This document shows positions 12,463 to 23,208 of a stretch of DNA of 64,000 bases, one piece after another (the stretch's first letter is position 1; the number at the start of each line of letters is the position of its first letter). The notes beneath the pieces are model-generated. The model worked only from the letters and a program-made list of their open reading frames with translations, was not told the DNA's origin and ran no database searches. Made by a program: the position numbers and the translations under genes. The DNA lies in NCBI RefSeq assembly GCF_032854445.1, contig NC_088303.1:33363501-33427500 (forward strand), in the 5' to 3' direction. Source of the DNA: Liolophura sinensis. Lineage: Eukaryota > Mollusca > Polyplacophora > Chitonida > Chitonidae.

Positions 12463-12668
12463 AATCTCCAACCTTTTCGACCACTAAAGCACTTTTTTCA
12501 GGGGAATTCATGCATGCTATTATCGAAGCAATGCTAGAACGATTTACTTATGTCACTAAAGATCCAAGCTTTATAAAACTGTGCAAATTATTTCTCTACA
12601 CCCTAAAGTTCTCTGAGAATGTTTCAAAATATTGGTGGTGAAGGTGGTCGAAAAGGTTCATGAATTAG
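12463..12668. mobile_element. MITE family D, copy 2
   Basis: Left end 'ctccaaccttttcgaccact' and right end 'gtcgaaaaggttcatgaatt' form the inverted repeat. The interior 'tttataaaactgtgcaaatt' and 'ctctgagaatgtttcaaaa' match the 11.18-kb copy. Confidence 0.78.
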
Positions 12669-13149
12669 GGTGCACATTAGTTATGTGGGCTTCCTTCCGG
12701 CGTCTTGATCAGTTTACAGTTGTATAAAGCCAAAAGGAAAGATAAAATCAAAGTCTCAGTTAGTCTAACACATAAACACATTTAAGTGTGCAATTATGTT
12801 TTATGTTCTACCCAAATCATATCCAGCATCTATATCACAGTGTGTTGTTTCTATACACAGCACATATGTACATGCACAAATGTCACCACCCAGTACATGT
12901 ACCAAAAAGTGCCGTCCAGGGAAAAGGTTGATCAAAAATGTATTACAACTTAAGCGAGGTATTTAATCCACACTAAAGTGTCATTTAGCTTGGGATGAGG
13001 TCGGTATTAAGATTTAAGCCTGGCTTAAGTTTCATATATTCTTGAACAACTGGCCCCTGGATCTGAAACATACATGTACTTTATGATATATATTTGATTT
13101 GTGTTCAAATTGTTTGCTCAAACAAAAATTTAGGTCACCCCTTAGTTTG

Positions 13150-13340
13150 TCTGATGCCATGTTAATTGATACACAGCTGAAATTATCACCTCTTTGTCTG
13201 TCACAATGTTAATTGATACACTTTGTAAACTGCCACTCTGTCTCTTTTTTGATGGTCACAATATTAATTGACAGACATTGGAAATTGCCACTCTGTCTCT
13301 TTTATGTCTGGTACAATTTCATCCGATAAACAGGAGAATT
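13150..13340. repeat. Short tandem array, about 47-55-bp unit
   Basis: The block 'gttaattgataca' or a close variant starts near 13161, 13208 and 13263, with a more diverged unit near 13317. Each is followed by a 'gccactctgtctcttt'-type segment. About four degenerate units. Confidence 0.65.
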
Positions 13341-14397
13341 GCCGTTTTCTTTGGACGATTGTACCTTTGCAACTTGCCCCTTTTGATTTCAATATTCTAC
13401 TGGTCTCCTATGGCACCAGACAAATCCCTAAACCAAAGAGAAACCAGCAAATTCATCGGTCAAGATCTAATTAGCTTTGACAAAACATTTGGTCAAAAGA
13501 GTGAAACAAACATGTGCATGTAGGTGTAGACATCTTCATTTGAAATAAAACATACATAAATTTATTTATTATTTATACATCAGTGAAATTCCAGTATTTC
13601 CTTCAATGATAAAAATGATATCTTCACTAGTTAGATATCACTTTTGTTATTACATTTTGCTATTACGCTGCTGGAGACCTTGACCCTTCGTGGACTGCAT
13701 CACAAGGCAGTGCACTTACGCACAATATATAGTTCGCCAAAAAAAAGAGGCAGAAATTCTTCATTTATGTAAATACCTATATTGCATTAACATTACGCAC
13801 CTTTGTAGGATGTATAATTACTTACAGTGTTTAAAACTGTAAAAAGGTTTTGTGAGTGCGGACGTGAACTAAATTGCAGCACATATAAATAGAATCAGAA
13901 AGACGACAAAGATGGCACATTGCTTATTTTTTTCACGGATGCAACAGATAAACTGATATGCATTTATATACATATAGAAAAAATGTCCAGATTAAGAAAT
14001 AGAATATTGCACAGTGAAGGCTGAATACCATATTGTTCTCGTAAAACGTAGAAATGATAACTCACTTGACGCAAAGCGTCTCTCGGGATATCATTTCCAC
14101 CTCTCACTCGAACAATATTTATGGTATTCAACCTTCACTGAGCAATATCCTCTATGCTTCCTTATATGCAAACAGTACATGCTGAAAAACGAAAATAAAA
14201 TTAAATTAAATACTCCACCGTATATTGCCCTTATCTTTGTGACTGCTGAAATATCATACATAGGTATATAGTACTGTCATGAGACATGTACTTATCTGTC
14301 AGATGTGCTGACCTACACTTATCTCCACCTTCTCATTTTCAACTGCAGCTCTGGACTACCAAAGACAGGAGACTTTAATGATTTTCCTTTTCCTAAG

Positions 14398-14550
14398 ATT
14401 TATTTATTTATTTGATTGGTGTTTTTACGCTGTACTCAAGAATATTTCACTTATACAACGGCAGCCAGCATTATGGTGGGGGGAAACAGGGCAGCGCTCG
14501 GTGGAAACCCACGTCCATCCACAGGTTGCTGCCAGACCCCTTTCCTAAGA
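14398..14550 (-). mobile_element. SINE family C (Meta-like tail), reverse
   Basis: Starts with the reversed (AAAT)n tail, then 'tgattggtgtttttacgctg', 'tactcaagaatatttcactt', 'acggcagccagcattatgg' and 'acccacgtccatccacagg'. This is the conserved 3' half of the SINE family seen complete at 48.73-48.99 kb. The tail resembles the Meta domain of bivalve SINEs as I remember it. Confidence 0.8.
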
Positions 14551-14944
14551 AACTGTGAAAAAAGTAAATATTTAGAAGCTGGTGTTGCTATTGGATGACA
14601 ATTTGTGTATCAACCCAAAGTGTTAACATGTACATTCCTCTGTGTATAATTAATTCACTGTTTTAATTTGCCTTTCATATGCAAAGGACACTGAATGGTT
14701 CTTTCCAAAATCATTAACTTGTCCAGTGTAGTATTTACTTACCTGATCTATATTCATAAATATAGCCATGACAGTTTTATGGGCAGATCTACCTTACAGT
14801 ACACATATATACACATAGCTTTAATAACAAACGCTTAACTAGAATACGTATCATCCCAATATGATCTTCTTGAGCAGAGTATTGAGCTTTTAAACTTTGA
14901 CCGTGAAAAGACGTTTAGGGTAGAATCGCCACTTTTTATACAAG

Positions 14945-15210
14945 TGTTTTGTGGAAAAGGTACATCAGAAACCAAAAATTTTTACGTCGTAAATAAATTA
15001 AAAACAATGTGCTGGTGGCCCTCACCAGACAACCTTACCTTTCATTCGAAATGATATTCTTAAAAATAGTCTACAATTGTTTTGTGGAAAAAGAACATCA
15101 GGAAAAAAAACAACATTTTTTTACGTATCGTAAATACTAGTAAATTATCAAAACACAATCTTAGGTGTGCTGCTGGCTCTCATCAGATAACTTCAATGCT
15201 GTTTTGAAGT
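14945..15210. repeat. Two-copy tandem repeat, about 134 bp
   Basis: 'gttttgtggaaaaggtacatc' at 14945 returns as 'gttttgtggaaaaagaacatc' at 15079. It is followed in both by 'ttttacg..cgtaaat', 'tgctgg.ggccctcaccagac' and the parallel 'tgctggctctcatcagata'. It lies in the probable 3' UTR of the transporter gene. Confidence 0.75.
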
Positions 15211-15211
15211 G

Positions 15212-15422
15212 CTATTCTTCGGTATAAAAGTTGTAATGCTACAGTTAACTTTTCTGTTCTTTTTTGAAGGGTTGAACTCTAAAAAAATGTTCTTCAATTT
15301 AGTACTGCTATAGCAAATCTTTCTGCACTTTTGTTTGTAGTTTGACTTGGAAACGGTATTCTTCAATGTAGTATTTCTATTGTAAATCTTTCTGATATTT
15401 TGATGGTGGTCTGACTTCGAGG
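15212..15422 (-). repeat. Tandem array spanning the SLC35C1-like stop codon
   Basis: The segment 15357-15422 encodes the last residues and the stop. A clearly related copy lies immediately next to it at about 15289-15355, and a more diverged third at about 15212-15285. Shared blocks include 'ttcttcaat.tagta', 'aaatctttctg' and 'gtttgactt'. The CTA (TAG on the minus strand) is kept in the second copy at 15308-15310. Unit length is about 67-75 bp. Confidence 0.75.
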
Positions 15423-16408
15423 TCTAGCTTTTGTTTACATTTTTCAGATCGCATTTTCACCATGGCATAGCTGACAGTCCCGAATATTGTCAGAAAATTA
15501 CCTAGCCACCAGAGGAATGTTTTGGTCTGATTGAAGTAAAGAACGGCCATGACAGTTTGTGTGACAGACTTGGCGCTGATGCTTATATGATGGGTAGTAG
15601 GACTGGTGACTTGAATCTGTAAGGCACTCACCACACCTATTAACAAGCTTAAAATCCCGGAACATGTCAATACTAACCAAAACCATGGGTCGTACATTTT
15701 CTCAGATCTGAAAACAGTTCGGAATTGTCCGGTGCTTAATAAAAGGCTAAGCAGAATAAATACGCTGTTGAAGTTGTACGAAAATGTCAACCTAAGAGAG
15801 TCTTTGTTCATAATGTCTTCTGACTTTTTCATGAAAGTTCCACCTAATGCAATGATAAGACTTGCTGCCAAGCCATAGCAGATGCCTCTCAATGGGACAT
15901 GATCTCCAATGATACCCTCCTGACTTGCCCCCAAGTAGTACCCCATCACCACCACAGAGCAACACATGGCTATTTGAATATTAATAAACGTTCCGAGGAG
16001 AAAATGAGACAATATCACCACAAAAATCAGGGTGGAGGAGCGAGCAACTTGGTAAAACGCGACTCCAATGTGCTTGAGCATGAGACTGTTGAAGAGAAGT
16101 CCACCGACGAATGTCAACGACAATATGATGATGTTTCGATGCAGCAGTCTCGAGGAAATCAGCTCCGTTCTGCGACGCCATCCCATCCAGCGTGAGAACC
16201 ACGTCACTAAACAGATCATTGCTACCACAATGCAGCACTGGTAACAGGCAATGAAAAGAATCATGTCTACCTCAGATTTCTCTCCACCCACCAAATGCTT
16301 GTTGGCGAACACCATGGAGATGGAAACAACCCAATACAAGCTGATGATACCAGCGATTCGCAATGCTTTCCGCACATATTCCGAATCCCCTGTTGCAACT
16401 GGGCCCAT
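15377..16408 (-). CDS. SLC35C1: GDP-fucose transporter, SLC35C1 family
   Basis: An uninterrupted frame of 343 residues, near the family length (human about 364). It is a nucleotide-sugar transporter of the drug/metabolite superfamily with about ten hydrophobic segments. Family blocks: 'ISLYWVVSISMVFANKHL' near the N terminus, 'FYQVARSSTLIFVVILSHFL' in the middle (keeping the Arg equivalent to the one mutated in human LAD II), 'GYYLGASQEG', 'ALQIQVTSPTTHHIS' and 'AKSVTQTVMAVLYF', then 'TKTFLWW' near the C terminus. The expected role is import of GDP-fucose into the Golgi for fucosylation. ATG 16408 opens the frame; a splice acceptor ('tattttacag' on the minus strand) lies 23 bases upstream, so the 5' UTR is split while the coding part is one exon. 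The usual 'FNVLLSYLLLKQTTS' block is altered here, so a diverged paralogue is possible. Confidence 0.93.
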   Translation of the reverse strand: MGPVATGDSEYVRKALRIAGIISLYWVVSISMVFANKHLVGGEKSEVDMILFIACYQCCIVVAMICLVTWFSRWMGWRRRTELISSRLLHRNIIILSLTFVGGLLFNSLMLKHIGVAFYQVARSSTLIFVVILSHFLLGTFINIQIAMCCSVVVMGYYLGASQEGIIGDHVPLRGICYGLAASLIIALGGTFMKKSEDIMNKDSLRLTFSYNFNSVFILLSLLLSTGQFRTVFRSEKMYDPWFWLVLTCSGILSLLIGVVSALQIQVTSPTTHHISISAKSVTQTVMAVLYFNQTKTFLWWLGNFLTIFGTVSYAMVKMRSEKCKQKLDLEVRPPSKYQKDLQ

Positions 16409-16431
16409 CGTATGCTAAGTCAGTGTACAGT
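16409..16431 (-). other. 5' UTR piece joined to the SLC35C1-like coding exon
   Basis: On the minus strand 'tttttattttacag' precedes 'ACTGTACACTG', giving an acceptor at 16432-16433 and 23 untranslated bases before ATG 16408. The upstream non-coding exon was not located with certainty. Confidence 0.6.
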
Positions 16432-16740
16432 CTGTAAAATAAAAACATGTGCGCATGTTAAGATTGGATCTTAAATTAAGAATAGGAATTAATTACTAAA
16501 TAGGGAATAGAATCTGGCATCACTTTTCACCAAGCTTCATACAGGGATTCTTCTTAAAAAAAAACAGGGAAAATAATTTAAATACATTAGGTACATGTAG
16601 TGCTTAAAGAGAGAAAATTCCTGTACCATCTTCCAGATTTTAACAACTATAACATCCATTTATTCAGGACGCGCCAATGTCATCGACATTTTGTCCTAGT
16701 CTACCAACACTTCAACTGTATCACACAAAATTGTTCATTG

Positions 16741-17070
16741 CTTCCATTGCCTAATGGTTAGAGTGTCTGCCTCAGTCAGGAGATCCCAAGATCAAACCTG
16801 GGTTGCGTCATACCTAAGACTTTCAAAAATGGTACTTGCTGCTAACTCGCAGGGCACTCAGTACTGAAAAGTTGGAGCAAGGAAACTCGACTGGTTGGCC
16901 CGTTGTCACAATAATGTGACTGGGTGAGGTTTCCTCAGCATGACACTTCAGTGGCATCAGCACTGGTGGCATGGCGTGCCACAAGAGGACACTGTACATG
17001 TACACACACCTAGGGACTTCTCGTCATCAAAAATTGCTAAATAGAAGGTTAAACCTCAAGCATACAAACA
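16741..17070 (+). mobile_element. tRNA-derived SINE, family F
   Basis: The head has an A-box-like 'taatggttagagtgtctgcc' and a B-box-like 'agatcaaacctggg'. The body includes 'gtcacaataatgtgac' and the 3' end reads 'taaacctcaagcatacaaac'. A copy at 39.04-39.25 kb shares the head and the 'ccccaagcatacat' end. Confidence 0.75.
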
Positions 17071-17640
17071 AATACAAAAAACTGTCTAACCCATGCAGAG
17101 CAGTCAGGCCACTCCACATGCTCTTCAAAAATCCATAAAATATTTATTAATTGACAGCACTGGTTACCATATGGCATCCTTCAGAATATTAAATATGACG
17201 TACATACATACATTCATACATACTGTACATGTACACACATACATTCAACGGCCCATAACTCAGTCTATGCTGATTCATTACCTAGCTTACCTGCAGTCAA
17301 CAGTTCAAATGTTGTCCCATTAACTATCTGGACACTAAACCACAACACACCAATGTGTTTTCATGATAAACACTGTCCAGCAGAAAGTAATGAAACCCAT
17401 TGCGCTCATTCAGTAAATGTTAGTATTCTTTAACAACAATGCAAAGAGTCAAATAAATAGACGGGAAGGTCAGGAATTCTGTAATTTACACTAATTAACA
17501 CATATGCAGGGCATCCACTATGAAACATTCTCCCCCTCCTATTGTTCTTTATATGTGTGCAATCCCTGAGCTCCATATATGCAGTACTTCTAGCAGTAGT
17601 TGATATACCACCGGTAATATTTACCTTAACATTGCTTCCG

Positions 17641-17745
17641 ATATTTATTTATTTATTTGACTGTTGTTTAACACCATACTCCAAAAGTTTTCACTTATTT
17701 GATGGTCAGTTTCAGGAATGGAGGAAACCCAAGTGTTCGGCGTAA
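17641..17745 (-). mobile_element. SINE family B tail, reverse
   Basis: Starts 'atttatttatttatttgact', then 'gttgtttaacaccatactcc' and 'cagtttcaggaatggaggaa'. This is the reversed 3' end of family B. Confidence 0.7.
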
Positions 17746-17829
17746 ATAACCAAATTTTGGTTATTTTCCTACGTGTAACATAGAAATATGTGTAACATAG
17801 AAACAACATAGTGTAACATAATAAAGAGG

Positions 17830-17912
17830 GGTTGCATGACCTGCCAGCCATATTGGAGTACTGCAGCTATTCCAGACCAGTTAACAGTAGTCCAATATGG
17901 CTGACAGGTTAC
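17830..17912. repeat. Imperfect inverted repeat (hairpin)
   Basis: Left arm 'tgacctgccagccatattgg' at about 17837 and right arm 'ccaatatggctgacaggtta' at about 17891. The arms are about 20 bp and largely complementary, separated by about 30 bp. Confidence 0.7.
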
Positions 17913-19380
17913 TGTTCTGTCCAGGTGATGATGTCACGTGATATTGGTAAAAGACAAGTGGTCTTCAACAATCAAGTGTTGATGACCGCTCACCGTTACC
18001 AAAGGCCTGCAAGATCAGGGGAATCTACTACATTCCTGGCCAAGGCTCTGATTCAAAACCAAGAGAGACTAACTTGTGAATTTTTTAATTTATGACATAG
18101 GACATATACACATAGGGCATCAATGAGGGAACACACCCTTCATCTATTCTTGTGCCTTACATGTACATGCCAAACCTGAGCTCAATACAGTACTTTTCAA
18201 GACGCTACACTTATTACACGATTACATTAACACTGCTTTCACCATTATTGGATGCAAATGCCGATGCTCCTCACCTGGGATGTAATAAGCTATACCTGTA
18301 CTGTGAACAGAAGAATGCAGAATTCCACAGGAAACTGATACATTTCTGTGAAAATTATGGAAGGGTTTAGCCAACAACAGCATGCATTAAACAATTTACC
18401 TGTTTGTGCATGGTAGTTCCATGAATTCAAGAGCAAACATATATGCTTTTAACATCTCACAAAAATGCACGCAAAACTGTCGATGCATCATAATGCGATA
18501 AACTAGTGAGTGCCTCTGCTGAGACATCAATCTCACTGGAAGCCAAACAGAGCCACCAACATATTCAAGATAACAGATATCCAGGCATTTGCCGTTTTAC
18601 TTGCGCCAAAAAGCATACCTCTCAAACACGGCGGTGAAAACATTACCTAAATAACATGGGAGTTATAATACAGCAGTCTGCTTCATGGCTTCGTAAGTCC
18701 AAATTTCATACGTGAAATGCAGTGATGCCCGGCGATTTCGAATGTAGGTCAGGCACATAGATACACATACATAACAATGAAGTAAACAGGGCTTCCAAAT
18801 AAGGTGCAAGTTGTTGTACCTTATGCTAGTATAAAATAACAAAACCGGTAACGTGTTTATGAGCATTTAGCTAACCAGCTATGTTTAAAATTATGAGAGG
18901 GTGTGAAGCAATTTAGATAAATCAGATACGGCGACAAAATATTTTGGTTAGACAATGTTACGTATGACTACAACTAGGGCTGAAGGAAAACAAAAACCAG
19001 TTGGACCCTTGCAGACCCATTGAAAAGGCTCTCCATCTGTCTACTCATTCAATGTTCAGCTTCCTTTTGTCCAACTACAATGCTGTCAAATGGAAAAAAA
19101 TATATACCATATCAAGGAGGTAAATCAGTTACGTATATGGATTTTTCTCTCTGTCTGTAAAACGACAGAGCAGCTAAAGTGAATCAGTGGCGTCTGATAA
19201 TAATCACAGAAGTCACACACAGACATATTGTAGCAACAGCAAAACAAATCTGCTTTGGAAAACATGTGCAGCCTCCATGGATTTCTTCTTTTCCTTTTCA
19301 AAAAATCTAATGTCAGTGTACACTATAACAAACCTGGCATATTTGACAGACGCATTCCCCATCAACTCGTGGATTTAACT

Positions 19381-19770
19381 TCGGAGATGCAATATACACC
19401 GTAAGGGGCGCTGCAAGAGTAAGGGGGTATCAAGGGTGGGACTTTTTTTCTTTTCCTAGTCAAATGTAAAGAAACAAAATTAACTTGTTACTCTTTAACA
19501 GAGAATAATTGTTTCAACCCTCGCATTATTTTTTTTTCAGGGAACAGTACATAAAGTTCAACTCCAACCACTACAAAGACACGGTGAAAAACACACAGTA
19601 AACCCAATGGATCCTCTTTTATGCTTAGAACGTCTTTTTGTTACACAGTTATGTCCCTTAGTATTCTAATGGCGGGAATGTAGCTCTTTCAGCGACATCG
19701 TCGTTTTTTAAGATAACGGGAAATCTGAAAAGCTTTTATGAGTTTCAGAAGAGAAAGGTAAGTGGCGAAC
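19381..19770. promoter_or_regulatory. Possible divergent promoter region
   Basis: This stretch sits between the minus-strand transporter and the plus-strand caspase. It contains 'taatggcgggaatg' at about 19668 (a YY1-like ATGGCG word) and 'cagcgacatcgtcg'. A strong donor 'aaaggtaagtgg' lies at about 19757 on the plus strand. It could end a first non-coding exon of the caspase transcript. Entirely positional inference; no transcript evidence. Confidence 0.25.
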
Positions 19771-22646
19771 CTGTTATGATACCGGGGCTGGATGCGTTTG
19801 GCCAGTTTTAATGTGACCTAAACCCAGCCTAGAAGTTCTAAGCAGTGTTGTGTTGTTGTTGTTCTGTTGTGCGAGCCACTTGTGTGTAACTTTGCATTCC
19901 AAGTTTATTCAGATCTAGCCATTAATACCCAAAGCAAAACTGAAACGTACAACGCTCGGCGAGAAAATGGCACATCAGTTGATGTATTTTGACAAAAAGA
20001 AACATCCCTCTAGAAGTTTAGTTAGTACTACATGTATATTATCTCAGCTAGCCTAGGACATGCCGGCTATCATGATAAATAGGTTTTGTTTTAACGTAAG
20101 GCGATTATTTTTAAAAACGTACAGGTTGCTAATGGATAGGGTGAGGTGATAAAGTGAGGCCACCGAAACTGTGGCATGCATATTTGTGCAGATCTGTACT
20201 TTGACATGATACACAAGGTAAGTACTCTGGCACTTCCCCAAGAAAAGTAAATGTAAGGATTCATAGCTCTACTAGAGTATAGGCAAAGGTAGAAACATTC
20301 AAAGCAATGGTAAACCATACACCGTTTTACACCGTATCTGATACTAAAGTAAATGAATGTCTGCAGTCCAAAACAGGTGTCAGTTTGTACAATTTGTGCC
20401 ACTTGACATGTTTGAGTAGTCAAAATTGAGCAAAACATTCCAAAATTGACTTGGCGTTTTTTAGCAAATTGTACACTATTCAGAATATAATGTCATGGTA
20501 TGTGGTCACCTGTGTTTTGAGCAAGTAATTTTATTACAGTCTAGTCCAACATAGAGGGCAGGTCCGAAAAAATTAGACTGCATCGCTTCACTGGGAATTT
20601 GAGCATTGCTGGGGACCACATCATTTATAATGTAAATTCCAACATTTGAGCAGAATTACCAAAATAACAAAAAATGTATCACAATCATCACTGTTAGGTC
20701 AAATGAGTGGTTGTTCACTCATTTTTAGGAACTCAGAGGTGATGACCCAATATTGTGAAGATGACGATGATGCGAATATTTTAAAAGTTCTCATGATTTC
20801 AGAATCATAAATGATTGTTTTTTGTATGTATCCACTTCCATGTTGTGTTGCAATGTTTCAAAATGAAATCTAATACACCATTAAATCATTTTGGATGACC
20901 TTAATATTTGTTGAGCTCGGCACTCTGAAGAGCTTGAAATATCAAACAGTTTGACCTCTGCACTTGACTGTATTTTCTGTGATAACTTAGACTAAAAACT
21001 TTTGCAATTCACCATTAATAACCTCATCAGATGATGCTGGTTTTTTTCAGTGTTATTCTGAAACTAGATTCAAACAGAATTATGGCCAGAATTCATGGAT
21101 TTGAGCCTGAGAGTTTGTAGTACCATTTTTGGACAGTTCACTGTTGTCTGCAAGAATCTAACCTGGTTGTTGTCATATCATACACATTGAGAATTGCTGG
21201 ATTAAATGTTTTCTTTGAGAAGTACAGAAGGTTTCCAGTGCATGTTCCAGTGCAACAATTAACACTCTTCATGGCATATTTATGAGCTGACGTGTATGAA
21301 AACATTACTTAGAATTAAAAAAAGGAGCATCTCAGTACAAGCGAGATTAAAACAGTTTACAGTTACAGCCTTTTGATATATATAGCACACTATACATTGT
21401 ATATGTAGATGTGTACATAACAATAACATGTAAACCATAATGAAATCAATCCTACTAAACATTTAATATGTAAAGACTTATCATCCAACACAGTTGTACA
21501 AGATGAAAACAGAATATATACATATTCATAATTCACTGCATCACAGTCTTCTCAGCTTGATTGTTCTGAATTAAAGATATTTTTGTCTTTTAAAAATTAT
21601 ATAGACACTTTCATTTCAAAGTCCTGATATGGCCTTACTGTAGTGTAGATGTACAGCTGTAGTACTGCTGATGTATCTTAAAACCACAATCATTCCTTAG
21701 AAGAATGAAACATATATCACATTTTTAATATACTTGTTAGGCTAAACAATCTAAAATTTTGCCCATGACTATGTTGGACAATATTGTCTTGATTCTGATA
21801 GTTTTATTGAACTTAGAAAGGTTTGCTGGGGTTTCTTAGGAAGGTGGGATGATATCCTGGTAGAAAATATAAGTTGTAGCGTCAAAAGGAATAATTTATG
21901 ACATGTTTGCTCGTAAAAATGTAATATTTTATAGGGTGAAAGTTTGTCATGTGACGAGTTGGATATACTTTGTGAAACACTTACCAATTAAATACATCTG
22001 TGGCAAATATATACATAAGTTTGAGAATGTTTTATTATGTTTTGAATTTCCTTTAAAATTTTATTCAGCTGCTGCTGTTTTTTAAATTTAGCTACACGTT
22101 CATCTGTATAACAGATGTTTAAATACTCTGATGCCTCTGCACTATGTGCAGCTCTCTGCAACTAGGACATCATTGAAAATATGTTTGTAGGGGTTCTACT
22201 CTAATTTTCATTATAATTTGGATATATTTTTTTTCTATTCCTTTCTCTATGTGTTAACTTCTTAAAAACCTATCTTTTTCATTAGTCGGAATGAAAAAAT
22301 TAAAGAGAACAAATTCTTACCAACTGGCCCTATTACAGAGTCGGGTAATGCCCAACAAAAATTTTTTTTAGGGTGGCCTAGTTTAGGAATCATGGTACAT
22401 ATATAACAGTAATCACACACACGTAAGATTGGAAACCCAAATAAACCCATTAGTTTAATACTCGAAGTCCATATACACGTAGATGTATGTCTGCCGCACT
22501 TGTATACTTTGGTATGCTGGCATTTTAGCCTACCTGTATAAAGTCTAAGTGTAGCTCATGTCTTACCCAGATGATCAACATCAGTGTTCAATGTCAGATA
22601 ACTGGAGCAATGTTGAATACAATGAACCATCTGCCCATAAAATATA

Positions 22647-22862
22647 CCCTAATTCCTCAACCTTTTAGCGTATGAAAAAGTAACTTTCCATGCAATTTAT
22701 GCACATTTTTAATTCGTTCTTGGGGACATACTTCATTGTTTGGATAAGCCAATTTCAGGGCTTCACAAAAAGTATAGCTTTATCAGTCAACACAGAATAA
22801 TGCCTTTAGACTATGCCTGAATAAACACCTTGTAAACTTGTGAAACGGTTGAAGAATTCGTG
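22647..22862. mobile_element. MITE family A, copy 4 (reverse)
   Basis: Left end 'ccctaattcctcaaccttt' with 'gcgtatgaaaaag' and right end 'tgaaacggttgaagaattc'. The interior 'ttcagggcttcacaaaaagt' and 'aataaacaccttgtaaactt' is the family-A body in reverse orientation. One of the best-preserved copies. Confidence 0.82.
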
Positions 22863-23191
22863 TAGTGGGTTCTGGAATGTTTTTATCAAAATTTTACTTT
22901 TTCTTTGACATTTATTGGGTTTTGGGGTTATAAAAAAAATAGCAGCAATACTCACAGTAACTTAATGTAAACCTTGGTTGATCATATTTTAACATAGGAA
23001 ATGTTAATAAATCTTCTTCTAAGTGAACAGCGTGATCAGCTTGTATGTTCTTAGTAAAGATTCACAAAGCTGTACAGATATGGTTACAAGACTACATGTA
23101 GTTACCTGATTGCTGGTAGAGTCTCATTGATCTGCATAGTTTGCCACATCGTAGGCCGACTGCTATGAATCACCTGCTTGTCAAGTCCTGA

Positions 23192-23208
23192 TACCCCCCC
23201 CCCCCCCC
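23192..23208. repeat. Poly-C tract
   Basis: An uninterrupted run of about 16 C after 'gata'. Similar tracts occur at 32.47 and 37.28 kb. Confidence 0.9.

Larger units (their letters stand above)
8441..13550. other. Intergenic region rich in old repeats
   Basis: No gene was recognised. The region holds a (TTGA)n run at 9053-9075, SINE fragments near 9.06-9.17, 9.34-9.41, 10.13-10.49 and 11.74-11.88 kb, MITEs at 9.42, 10.80, 11.18 and 12.46 kb, and a short tandem array at 13.15-13.34 kb. Open frames are short and show no family resemblance. Confidence 0.6.
13559..15376 (-). other. Probable 3' UTR and downstream flank of SLC35C1-like gene
   Basis: Read on the minus strand this follows the stop codon. 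Two tandem arrays occupy 14.94-15.36 kb and a reverse SINE lies at 14.40-14.55 kb. TTTATT on the plus strand (AATAAA on the minus) occurs near 13560-13572, a candidate distal polyadenylation signal. The true transcript end cannot be fixed from sequence. Confidence 0.4.
16432..19380. other. Upstream region or 5' intron of SLC35C1-like gene
   Basis: No coding exon was seen. It contains a tRNA-derived SINE at 16.74-17.07 kb and an older SINE tail at 17.64-17.75 kb. A small inverted copy around 17.83-17.91 kb has 'gacctgccagccatattgga' and 'gtccaatatggctgacaggt'. The rest is AT-rich and unremarkable. Confidence 0.5.

Noticed and set aside
16741-16805. True tRNA gene
   Set aside because: A- and B-box words are present but the acceptor stem does not pair and the sequence continues into a SINE body.
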